Shown here piece by piece: positions 23,461 through 32,784 of a stretch of 64,000 nucleotides of DNA. The notes beneath the pieces were generated by a model. It saw only the letters and a list, made by a program, of their open reading frames with translations. It did not search any database and was not told where the DNA came from. The stretch's first letter is position 1; every line of letters begins with the position of its first letter. The stretch comes from Diadema setosum (lineage: Eukaryota > Echinodermata > Echinoidea > Diadematoida > Diadematidae). The position numbers and the translations under genes were made by a program. The stretch is taken from assembly GCA_033980235.1 (NCBI GenBank), contig CM067059.1, forward strand, positions 18,548,100-18,612,099. Reading direction: 5' to 3'.

Positions 23461-24510
23461 TGTCCCCGCCGGAAGTAGCATTTTGTAACAAAATGTACAA
23501 TACAGGTCAAAAAATCAAGGTCAAAGGTCAAAGAAGTCAAAGGTCAAAATTCTGTGTAGAAGCCCTCACCGAGTGCCATCACATAAAGCAAACGGAATCG
23601 AAATCGGGTTAGAAATGGCGAAGGAGTAGCATTTTGTAGCAAAATGTACAATATGGGTAAAAAAATCAAGGTCAAAGGTCAAAGAAGTCAAAGGTCAAAA
23701 TTCTGTGTAGAAGTGTTGAAGCCCTCACCTAGTGCCATCACATAAAGCAAACGGAATCGAAATCGGGTTAGAAATGGCGAAGGAGTAGCATTTTGTAGCA
23801 AAATGTACAATATAGGTCAAAAAATCAAGGTCAAAGGTCAAAGGTCAAAATTCTGTGTAGAAGTTTGGAAGCCCTCACCTAGTGCCATCACATAAAGCAA
23901 ACGGAATCGAAATCGGGTTAGAAATGGCGAAGGAGTAGCATTTTGTAGCAAAATGTACAATACAGGTCTAAAAATCAAGGTCAAAGGTCAAAATTCTGTG
24001 TAGGAGTTTTGAAGCCCTCACCTAGTGCCATCACATAAAGCAAAAGGAATCGAAATCGGGTTAGAAATGGCGAAGGAGTAGCATTTTGTAGCAAAATGTA
24101 CAATACAGGTCAAAAATCAAGGTCAAAGGTCAAAGAAGTCAAAGGTCAAAATTCTGTGTAGAAGTTTTGAAGCCCTCACCTAGTGCCATCACATAAAGCA
24201 AACGGAATCGAAATCGGGTTAGAAATGGCGAAGGAGTAGCATTTTGTAGCAAAATGTACAATATAGGTCAAAGGTCAAGGTCAAAGGTCACGACTGAAAT
24301 TCTGTGTAGAAGTTTCAAAGCTCCCATGTAGTGCTATCATATAAAGCAAACAGAATCAAAATTGGCTCATAAATGACAGAGAAGTAGCAAATTGAAGATT
24401 TTGATCACACACGGACGCACACATGGACACACGGACGGACGGACACACGGACACACACACGTACGGAGCCCGTTTCATAGTCCCCTGCTCGAACTCGTTT
24501 GGCGGGGACA
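23461..24510. mobile_element. Tandem cassette with TGTCCCCGCC inverted ends inside the DIRS 3' region
   Basis: The ends are TGTCCCCGCC and GGCGGGGACA. Inside are six units of about 150-160 bp (23,471-24,395), each with GTAGCATTTTGTAGCAAAAT, AATCAAGGTCAAAGGTCA and TGCCATCACATAAAGC. A GGACACACGGAC tract follows at 24,412-24,462. The 3' end with a GGAC-like tract and short inverted ends resembles families A-H. It stops one base before the ICR. Confidence 0.75.
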
Positions 24511-24609
24511 ATTACTTAATAGAACTGAGATTAAAGCTTCGAACAGGTAAGTTCTCGTTTAATCTTTCTATTCTATTGCGTAATACTCATTAGATATTAC
24601 GTCAGGAGA
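24511..24609. repeat. DIRS internal complementary region (ICR)
   Basis: Bases 24,511-24,570 are the reverse complement of the outer 60 bases at the left end (23,167-23,226; about two mismatches). Bases 24,571-24,609 are the reverse complement of the outer 39 bases at the right end (28,522-28,560; about two mismatches). Two abutting segments complementary to the two termini is the defining ICR design, thought to template end joining into a circle. Confidence 0.92.
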
Positions 24610-24719
24610 CTTTAAAGCCTGTGACGATACATTTTCCCCATAGACATAACATATATGTTATGTGAATAACTGAAGCACCTACCAAGAGGTCATTAGTTTT
24701 CTCCTACACGAGTGACAGC

Positions 24720-25676
24720 CTACGAAAAGCTCATTTTGGCGTCTTTTGGTTTATTGTAGAAACGTCGAAACGTTCGTTCGTTTGACCATCCAGCCTGTTC
24801 AAGTACTGCAGTCACTGGTACATCACCCCTGGTTGCGGCTGAAGTTGATGTTGCTCGAGTGCCAAGCGCTTTATACTTATCAGTGTTGATACCTGCTGAT
24901 GTAAGCACTTCCTTCAGCCAACGAGCAATAGTTTGTGATGATACCCTTTTGTGGGGTTTCTTGTAGCTGATGAATAGCTGTCGTTCATCCCCCCTGAGAA
25001 TACTTGTTCTCTCAATATACTCTCTGAGGTACCTTACTATGCACAGGCGTCTGTCTGGAGGATAAGATTCCAGGGTAACCGAAAACCCAACATTCCCTGG
25101 TCGGTTCTGCTTGATCAGTTTTTCAAAGTGAAATGTAATTGAACTGTTTCTCAATTGTAAATGATCAAGATCCATGAATTTCAGAGACTGAATCCTTTGC
25201 GCTGAAGTCAAAACAATGATCATGCACAGTTTCAGTGTTAATTTCTTCAGAGACAGCGACTTTGCTGATGACATAATACGTAACAATCTAAAAACAGGAC
25301 CAACATCCCAGATTTCCTTGTATCTGGGCAAGGGAGTCCGTAGGTAAAAAACTCCTTTCAGGAACCGACAGACTAAGGGATGTGTACCAACTGCACACGA
25401 AGCATCAGTTAGTGTCAAGAAAGATGATAAAGCACTGCGAGCTTGGTTTATGGTGCTGTAAGCTGCATGTTCCACATGATAGAGTTTACTGAGGAATTTG
25501 AGGACATCCGTAACATCCGCATAGTAGCAGTTGATATTGTTCTCACGGCAAAACCATTTTTTAATGTAGATATTGTATTGCGCCTTGGTGGAATCTCTCC
25601 AAGAAGCGGCCATGATGTTAATGATGTCCCTCGAAATTCCTTGGTGCTCTAGTGGTGTGCACACAGCCTGCAACAA
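24720..25676 (-). CDS. DIRS tyrosine recombinase, catalytic His replaced
   Basis: Integrase of the DIRS element (YR family), which would cut and join the circular DNA intermediate. The frame holds 318 codons without a stop. An N-terminal SAM-like segment (about 20-100) precedes the catalytic domain. Arg161 (SAQRIQSL), Arg274 (GTRATSTSA), Trp297 (QAGW) and Tyr307 (RFYNK) are visible. The HxxR motif reads LGTR: Leu271 (codon CTT, 24,866-24,864) stands where the second copy at 63 kb has His, a one-base change. There is no ATG at the start; the frame opens just at a TTCTTTGTTGCAG/G acceptor-like site (about 25,668), so the protein may be made from a spliced RNA, with Met22 as the first in-frame ATG. 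This copy is probably inactive. Confidence 0.9.
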   Translation of the reverse strand: MLQAVCTPLEHQGISRDIINIMAASWRDSTKAQYNIYIKKWFCRENNINCYYADVTDVLKFLSKLYHVEHAAYSTINQARSALSSFLTLTDASCAVGTHPLVCRFLKGVFYLRTPLPRYKEIWDVGPVFRLLRIMSSAKSLSLKKLTLKLCMIIVLTSAQRIQSLKFMDLDHLQLRNSSITFHFEKLIKQNRPGNVGFSVTLESYPPDRRLCIVRYLREYIERTSILRGDERQLFISYKKPHKRVSSQTIARWLKEVLTSAGINTDKYKALGTRATSTSAATRGDVPVTAVLEQAGWSNERTFRRFYNKPKDAKMSFS

Positions 25677-25795
25677 AGAAGATCAAGAGTTGCATGTAAG
25701 GGATGAGGTGTGTTCGAATTTGGGAGTGTTAGAAGTGTCTTGCTCCTATGAAGCAACATAGGTTTCCCAATTGTCATTTCTCGCAAGAGGGGAAA

Positions 25796-27780
25796 CTATG
25801 CTTGACTGGGCCAGTTGGGTACAATGATTATTCCATCTGCATTATCCTCTCTTATTTTTTGCAGGCATTTTGCAATCAGACAAAATGGGGGAAATGCATA
25901 GAATTTCAATCCATTCCAATTGAGAGTGAATGCATCGACTGACACTGCTTCTGGGTCAGGTAACCATGAAACATAATTTTGTACTTGCTTATTCAGTCTA
26001 GATGCGAATAAATCAATTTCAGGTTCTCCAAATCTAGCAGTGATGGATTGAAAAATGTCCCGGTCAAGCATCCATTCTGTCCTGTCATTAAACTTTCTAG
26101 ACAAGCGATCTGCTCCTTCGTTTGGTTTGCCTGGCAAATGTGATGCCGTTACCCCCACATTGTGATTAATACACCACATCCAAATGTCTCTCGTAATGTT
26201 GTCACATTCCACTGATTACATTCCTCCCATGTTGTTTATATAGGAAACTGCAGTGGTGTCATCCGTGCGGATGAGAATGTGCTTATCGTTAGCTCTACTA
26301 CATAGTTATTGCAGCCCAAATTTTACGGCTAGTAGTTCAAGATAATTTATCTTACTGTCTTTGACATATCTTAACTCCTCTTCATTCCACCTACCCCCTG
26401 TGGAATTGTGTAGGTCAGTGGCACCCCAACCACTACCACTTGTGTCTGTACGAATTTCAACAGATGGATTGGGTCTTCTTAGTGGCATGAATGCCGACTG
26501 GACATTGGAAACCCACCAACTGAGTTCTTGTTTAGATTTATGTGATAATGACATTCTCCTTTCAAAGTGACCTCTGTGCAATTTTAAGGCAACAACTTTC
26601 TCTTTCTCTGTGGCCCTATAAAACAGAGGCCCATACTGGACTGCTGGTGAGGCTGCCACCAGCTTTCCGATCACTTTGGCAACTTGCCTAATTGTAGTGC
26701 TTGGGGATAATCTGAGCTCTGAGCAGAGCATCTTAATTTCATGCATTTTTGCCTCTAGCAATCGAAGAGTCATGTCTTCCAAGTTCAAGATAAAGCCCAA
26801 AAATTGGATCACTTTTTGTGGCTGTAGTACAGACTTGTCTGGGTGTACTAGAAATCCTAGGCTTTCTAAGCCCTGAGTGACTGCTTTTGAACAGAGTTCT
26901 TTGTCTGTTCTACTGTGTCCCCAATAATGAGAGTATCATCTAGATAACAAACCACAGTGTGGCCTTGCTGCCTTAACATTGCCAAGAGAGGTTTCAACAA
27001 TTTCATGAATAGTCGAGGAGCAGTGCTCAAGCCATTAGGTAGGGCCTTATATTGCCAATACTGGCCTTCCCAAACAAATCTGAAGAATTTTCTGTGAGAC
27101 AGGTGGATGGGGACTGCATAATATGCATCCTGGAGGTCGACTGATGCCATGTAGGCATTTCTTGACAAGAGCTGTGAGGCAGTATGGATATTTTCCATTT
27201 TGAAATGTTGGTAAGGTAAATACTTATTCAGATCTGTTAAATCTAGTATGAGGCGTGTACCTCCATTTTTCTTAAGTCTTGAGAAAATATTAGAGACAAA
27301 GTCTCCTGTTTCTCTGGAGCAATTTTCAATGACCCCCTTTTCAGACAGTTTATTAATCTCAATAGAGCTCTTCTAACAGTTTCAGAAAGCCTGTAGCTTC
27401 TTGGGGGTTTGTTTCTGGATGGTGGCAACGTGGCCGCAAATCCTAGTTTGTAACCATTTATGACCTCTAAAATAGATGGGTCAGATGTAACAGCTCGCCA
27501 ATTATCCTGAAAGGCATACAGTCGACCTCCAACTTTGGGAGAATCATGAGGGGTTTCTAGAGTTATTTCATCTCTCACCTCTGTAAGGCTTAGCGTTTCC
27601 GTTGTGTGTGAGGCACTGGAGGCAGTGGCTTCTTGTTGCCTTGTGGTTGGCTCTGGCGGTACTGCCTCGGGTTCGCTCTAAAAAAAGGCCGGTCACCAGT
27701 ACCAGAAAAAGGCCGAGTCGCAGTGGCAGGGGCACGAGATCTGGACCAGCCTGCTTCCTTGTAGCTTCGGTGGGTAGCAC
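25796..27780 (-). pseudogene. DIRS reverse transcriptase-RNase H, frameshifted
   Basis: Polyprotein region that would copy element RNA into DNA. In order: the DIRS-specific lead-in WRAVTSDPSILEVINGYKLGF (about 27,500-27,435), then GGTRLILDL..LNKYLPYQHFKME (about 27,265-27,190), VDLQDAYYAVP with the first catalytic Asp (27,138), LPNGLSTAP, and YLDD at about 26,946-26,935. RNase H follows: TDTSGSGWGA (about 26,446), INYLELLAV, RTDDTTAVSYINN, PGKPNEGADRLSR (about 26,130), so all four acidic positions are present. Breaks are frameshifts near 27,330 and 26,905, a stop at 26,306-26,308 and another near 26,217. The motifs are well preserved despite this, so decay is fairly recent. Confidence 0.88.
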
Positions 27781-28461
27781 TAGCGAACCCCGACGAGGGC
27801 CTCATCATCCGCGATTGAATGCGTTTGCCCCATACCGGCGCCCGTGTATTCACAATGCTCGCCACTGTATGGCTGCTGTGAACTCCTATGTGTATACGTA
27901 TCATCGGTAGTGTGTGCAGCCTGTGGCTGCGGTGTAACTGCAGACGAATGCAATACTCCTGTAGAGTTTGCAGTACGATTTTCGGCCAGTAATCGCTGAA
28001 TAACCGACTCCAGCAAGTCTTCCAATTTACTCAGTCTAGTGTTCACATCGGAGCTTGTCGATGACTGGGTTTTTGCGGGATTTGTAGGTTTGCTCTTCTT
28101 TTACTTGCGCTGTGCGCTGAGCAGGTTTTGATTTCCCGCCATCTTGTGTAGCCGTAGGGGCACACAGCTCTGTGAGCTTCCCCTGTGCGGTAGCTGGTTG
28201 TCCGCCTGTGGCGGCGTGTGAAGCTGCTGTGGGCTCACGTGGAGCGGCAGCGCGAAATTTCTCTTTCACCGAGATCGGCGAAGCCGATGAATCCATGATT
28301 CGATACTTGAAACTGCTTTCGATGCTCGAAAACTCTTTAGTCTGCCCAAACGCAGGATACAGTTCTAGTGTCTTGGAGCAATTATACCCAAAAACACATT
28401 CACTAGATAGGCAAAATCCGAAGAAAAATGCCAGAAAAAACAGAGGGATAAAATCCTCCAT
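27590..28461 (-). pseudogene. DIRS gag-like ORF, frameshifted
   Basis: This is the first ORF of the element, presumably a nucleic-acid-binding structural protein. An ATG at 28,461 opens a hydrophobic stretch (FIPLFFLAFFFGF). An internal ATG at 28,296 starts MDSSASPISVKEKF and is the more typical gag-like start. An Ala/Pro/Thr-rich linker follows, then after a frameshift near 28,065 a leucine-rich coiled-coil-like segment (LSKLEDLLESVIQRLL, about 28,035). Another frame change leads to a basic C-terminus rich in R, Q and P (about 27,770-27,593). It overlaps the start of the RT frame. No zinc knuckle is seen. Confidence 0.65.
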
Positions 28462-28487
28462 CCGAATCTCAGCATGCACGATGACGT

Positions 28488-28560
28488 ATTGGTTCTACTG
28501 CGCATGCACACATGGCGGGCTCTCTCCTGACGTAATATCTAACGAGTATTACGTAATAGA
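28488..28560 (-). repeat. DIRS 5' inverted terminal repeat
   Basis: Inverted partner of 23,211-23,286, containing TGCGCATGCACACATGGCGG and CTCCTGACGTAATATCT. It likely holds promoter functions, as in other DIRS elements. No TATA box is evident. Confidence 0.87.
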
Positions 28561-28561
28561 A

Positions 28562-29010
28562 TTGAGTTTAAGTTTCCTACAATTTTCTAGTTTCGTTATT
28601 GAAGCAAGTCTTTTCAGCGTTCCGTGCGATTCGATGGACTTGCATTCGGTTTTCAGAGTTGCGTTTAATTTTTGATTTTGCTTACGAAATAAAAAAGGTA
28701 ATGCAAGTCTTTTCGACAATAACGCACTTCCGTAGATGTATAGAGATGCTTTTAAACTCAGTTTCTAGTTTCGTAAGAAAACCGCAAGTCTTCTCTGCAA
28801 CGCTCTTGCGTTTAAATACATCGTTGCGTGTGATTTGATGAACTTGCATTTGATTTTTAGAGTTGCGTTTAAACGCAATTGCGTTTCAGGTTCGTACAAT
28901 TTAGTTTCATATGATTATCAAACGCAAGTCTTTTCAGCAACGCACTTGCGTTTAAATGCAAAAGTTGCGCGTGATTTGATACACCTACTTTTGATTTTTT
29001 GAGTTGCATT
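28562..29010. repeat. ~320-bp satellite, right portion
   Basis: The satellite resumes at TTGAGTTTAAGTTTCCTACA in the phase at which it was interrupted at 23,166, and runs through GCGTTTAAACGCAATTGCG. The clean resumption defines the DIRS ends. Confidence 0.8.
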
Positions 29011-29617
29011 ATTAGCTGCATTTTAATAAATCTTCTAGAAAGGGCCCAGGTTTCTAATACCGCTTCGGAATAATTAACGTTAGAATATTCGGATCAACAA
29101 AAGCACCCATTTCATGTTTGGATAATGAATACCTACTGGGACATATAGGTGTACAGAAATTGTGCGTTTTGAGAATAACGAGAGGGAGAAAAGGGGTAAA
29201 GTGAACTGCCTTGGGTACTAGGCCTACATGCAATACTCCAGTGTAAATGAGTGTATGCCCTTTCTACTCTGGCATACAAGACAATGGACGCATGGCGCGA
29301 ACGCTATCGCGCCATACACTATCGAATTACCGAGTAGAAATGCAGCGAATCGGAGCGGGAAAACAATTCTTTTTCAGAGAATGGCGATAAGATTTTGAGC
29401 GAAAAATTATGTCGACTTAAGACAAGGGAATTAACACATATTTCAGCTCAGTTGGCACTGAAAAATCAGGTCGACTTACGCGAGTTGTCGACTTATAAAT
29501 GTCGACTAAGACGAGGAAATTTTCAAGGAATAACAAAGGAAAAAATCGGGACTTTATCGTGTCGACTTAAGCGAGTTGTTGACTTATGCGATGTCGACTT
29601 AAGCGAGGTTTACTGTT

Positions 29618-29790
29618 TCTTCATGGAACTTGGTACATATGCATGTAATGACTGGCAGGGATAATATAGGGAATTTAGGGGTCATGGGTCAAAGGTCAGG
29701 GAGTGAAAGGTCAAGGTCAATCCCTCAAAATTATCAGTATTTTCCTTGTATATATGCAATGCTTGCAGGATTTTTCTTGAAAATTAAAGG
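29618..29790 (-). mobile_element. Inverted A-like element (A'), continuation
   Basis: Continues the A' copy of 20,935-21,646: TCTTCATGGAACTTGG, GTCAAAGGTCAGG, ATGCAATGCTTGCAGG. Its 5' start is not recognisable. Confidence 0.65.
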
Positions 29791-29859
29791 GGATGGCTAG
29801 TAACTGATCGGTGGTAATCAGAGGGAATGCTGGGGGATGATATGTACAACTTAATGGTC

Positions 29860-29925
29860 ATCGTTCATGCATGACTGAGTTAGAACAACCTACAGTGGTG
29901 CTATCAAATTTTCATTTGCACGCGC
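29860..29925 (-). repeat. Inverted fragment of the duplicated intron unit
   Basis: TGCATGACTGAGTTAGAACA through ATTTTCATTTGCACG is the reverse complement of 45,857-45,915 with a few changes. It is a third, inverted piece of the unit described at 30,817-31,430. Confidence 0.7.
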
Positions 29926-30189
29926 AACAGACTTTTAATGTTACGATTTTGAAAAACAAAGTTGATTACCTAAATATCCATATTTTCTTCTTTCGGAGGA
30001 GACCGTATGCGTCAAATATGAATAACGCATGGTTAAGAAAAATTTGCATGAAAACATGCTTCATTTCTACCGATTCTTTGGATAGTCGAAAAATAGGCAT
30101 TCAGCTCTCCCGACTAAGCATTAGACAATGAGCTCACCTGCGCCATTGAAATCTCACAAAACGGCAGTGCTACAGTGAATGTTTTTTTT

Positions 30190-30216
30190 TTTTTTTGGGG
30201 GGGGGGGGGGTTATTT
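30190..30216. repeat. Poly-T/poly-G junction
   Basis: A run of T followed by about 14 G. Exact length is unreliable in any assembly. Confidence 0.7.
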
Positions 30217-30293
30217 ACAGAGAATGCTGTATGAGACGTTTGATATTATCACACATCATTTTGTTCATACTTCATTTTGTTTTGTTTTGCTTC

Positions 30294-30466
30294 AGTGATG
30301 TCCTGTCCAAATCCTAGCTGTCTTACCCCAAAAATGAAGCCACCACGGTATGTCAAAGGAAAGGCTCTAACATTTGACACAGAGCTTTGGCTGCCATGTT
30401 TTTTTGCTCTCCTGAACATTTGGCATTTTGTAGATGCGAGGTCTTGTCGCCCCAGCGACGATATGA
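30294..30466. repeat. Interspersed repeat N, copy 2
   Basis: Matches 15,968-16,146 nearly end to end. A one-base length change in the GGGG run of the minus strand shifts the shared frame, so this copy at least is not coding. Confidence 0.8.
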
Positions 30467-30816
30467 GACTTAACCAATAATTGAAGACTAATATTGTGTG
30501 TATTCTCAGGCTGCATGCAGACCAATGGCTATGGGAAATCAACGTTACAACAATGGTACACATTTTGATGATTTTGTACCTCAAACTTATCTCACTGTTT
30601 TCATTCCTCTCTACATTTCCCTCACGCGTGGTTCATCCTTCATCACTGACAGGGTTTTGAAGTTTTTGAAAGGGGTGGTGAAGCAGAAAGAGGGAACATC
30701 ACTTTATTTATCACTGAACTTGGGCTTCTAACATTTCAAAGGTACAAGTGCAGGGCAGAAAGTTGTTTCCTTTTTTGTTCCATTTTTATCGGGGCGGTGG
30801 GGGGGGGGGGGGGGGG

Positions 30817-31430
30817 CTAGGAAGGCTTTTTTGGTCCGTTACTCCCAACAACCCCCCCCCCCCCAAACATTCCGCTGATGAACACCCTTTGCTCTGTGGT
30901 TTGCTGCATGGTCAGGCAAGCTCATGATCATGAGCTAATTTATGACCCTATTCCAAACAGTCTATAACAATCCCTACTATACCTCCTCCCTTGTTTGTGT
31001 AAATGATTCATACAAGCGTGAAGGCCATTGTTATCTGCCAAGTTGGGCAGGCGTCGAGAAAGCTGACTCCTTATTTACTATCCATCTTTCTGGGTAAAAT
31101 GGAAATATGTTTTCAAATTAAGCTTTCTTGAGCAGGCGTAGATCATGAGATGTCATATGAAAGGAAAAAAGAATGGATATTAAGGCTATGATTTTATTTT
31201 TTGCAAAAGATTGCCGAAAAAGCCTGAAAAACTCATTCAAAGTTTATTAGCATTACTGTCTGAAACTCAGTCATACATGAATTATGAACAATGAGTTGTG
31301 CATCAAAGGAAAGAAAAGACATATATCTTTCCATTCATGTACATCTCATAAAGCAAATATATGATTATGATTGCAAAGAATTGCAATGAAACTCGATTTC
31401 GTTTTCTCTGGGACATACTGAATATCTATT
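30817..31430 (+). repeat. Duplicated intron unit, compact copy
   Basis: From GGCTAGGAAGGCTTTTTTGG to CGTTTTCTCTGGGACA. The same sequence is found in pieces at 36,622-36,814, 37,191-37,374, 45,768-45,929 and 50,391-50,520. This compact copy lacks the SINE, family A and TIR insertions, so it serves as the empty-site reference for all three. Confidence 0.85.
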
Positions 31431-32784
31431 GTGTGAAAATTATTTGCTTCAGAATGGTCTCATATTCAAGTAATGTGCAGTTCAATGTTTCCAGGTTAGC
31501 AGGCCTGTACAGTGTCGGGACGATCGTTAACAGCCCAAGAGCGACATGGTGCCAATTTGAATTAGAACTATCACTCAATGTGATTAATACCCCCACCTAA
31601 CACTGAGGGAGTTAGCTCAAATAGCAATTACTTTATGCTTTTCATTGGAAAAAAAAAAACCATGGCAATGTATTGTTCATTAAATGTTTGACATTAAAAA
31701 CAATGAAGTTTGCACATTCATTTTCAAGTTTCAAGTCAAATGCTCCAAAGCTGAGGAAGTTAGTTGAAATCACATCATTGCATGATTTTCATTCAAAATA
31801 TGTTGTTACCATGATAACAAATTTTTCAACAATGACAAAAGATAAAGTTTGTACATCTTCATACTACAGTGGTCTCATGTGCCAAATTTCATGCCAAATG
31901 CTCAAAGATTTAGGGAGTTAACCGAATCCTAGTATTTTTGTATGATTTTAAAGCAAAATATGCTGTTACCATGGCAACACATTGTTCAACAATGACAAAC
32001 GATTAAATTTACACATCTATGTACTATAGCAGTCACATGTGTCAAATTTCAAGCCAAATGCTTAAAGACTGAGGGAGTAAACTGAATCCACAATACTTTT
32101 GTATGATTTTCACACAGAATATGCTGTTACCATGGCAATGCATTATTCAACAATGACAAAATATGTTTGCATATTTACAATGTATGTACTACAGCAGACA
32201 TGTGTGCCAAATTTGAAGCCAAATACTCTCTAAAAGACTGAATGAGTAAACTGAATCCACAGTATTTGTGTTTGATTTTCATTCAAAATATGCTGTTACC
32301 ATGGCAATGCACTACAATGACAAATGATTAAGTTTGCACATCTACGTACCATAGCGGTCACATGTGCAAATTTCAAGCTAAATGCTCAAAGATCAAGGGA
32401 ATAAGCTGAATCAACAATATTTTTGTATGCTCTTTAGTGACGATATACTGTTACCATGGCAATGCATTGTTCAACAATGAAGAAAGATTAGTTTGCACAT
32501 CTATGTACCATATGTACAATAGCTGTCACATGTGCCACATTTTAAGCCAAGTGCTCAAAGACTGAGGGAGTAAACCTAATCCCCAGTATTTTTGTATGAT
32601 TTTTCATTCAAAATATGCTGTTTCCATGGCAATGCACTGTCCAACAATGACAAAAGATTATATTTGCACATCTATGTACCATAACGGTCACATGTGCCAA
32701 ATTCCAAGCTAAATACTCCAAAGACTGAAGGAGTTAGCTGAATCCACAATATTTTTGTATGCTTTTTCAGTAAAAAAAATATTA

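Larger units (their letters stand above)
23167..28561 (-). mobile_element. DIRS-type retrotransposon, complete ends, coding decayed
   Basis: The order on the minus strand is terminal repeat, gag-like, RT-RNase H, tyrosine recombinase, internal complementary region (ICR), terminal repeat with a 3' extension. DIRS elements integrate through a circular intermediate using a tyrosine recombinase, so they have inverted ends and make no target duplication. The flanking satellite is interrupted as ACGCAA/TTGAGTT with no duplicated bases, which fits. The element has the same orientation as FANCM. A 1.05-kb tandem cassette sits between ICR and 3' end. Confidence 0.9.
21649..29615. mobile_element. 8-kb TA-flanked element C with GTCGACTTACGCGAG-type ends
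   Basis: Left end CAGTCAACCTCGCGTAAGTC and right end GACTTAAGCGAGGTTTACTG are inverted repeats with subterminal copies of (G)TTGACTTACGCG. TA precedes the left end and TT, a likely mutated TA, follows the right. Removing it rejoins the A' element exactly. CAGT and TA suggest a pogo/Tigger relative. No transposase is seen. Most of its bulk is the ~320-bp satellite plus the DIRS insertion. Confidence 0.8.

Noticed and set aside
23471..24395. Regularly spaced repeats resembling a CRISPR array
   Set aside because: Whole ~155-bp units repeat with no unique spacers, in a eukaryotic repeat context. Tandem minisatellite.
27602..27910. Plus-strand 102-codon frame over the DIRS gag/RT junction
   Set aside because: Antisense shadow of GC-rich coding sequence; Arg-rich composition mirrors the opposite strand.
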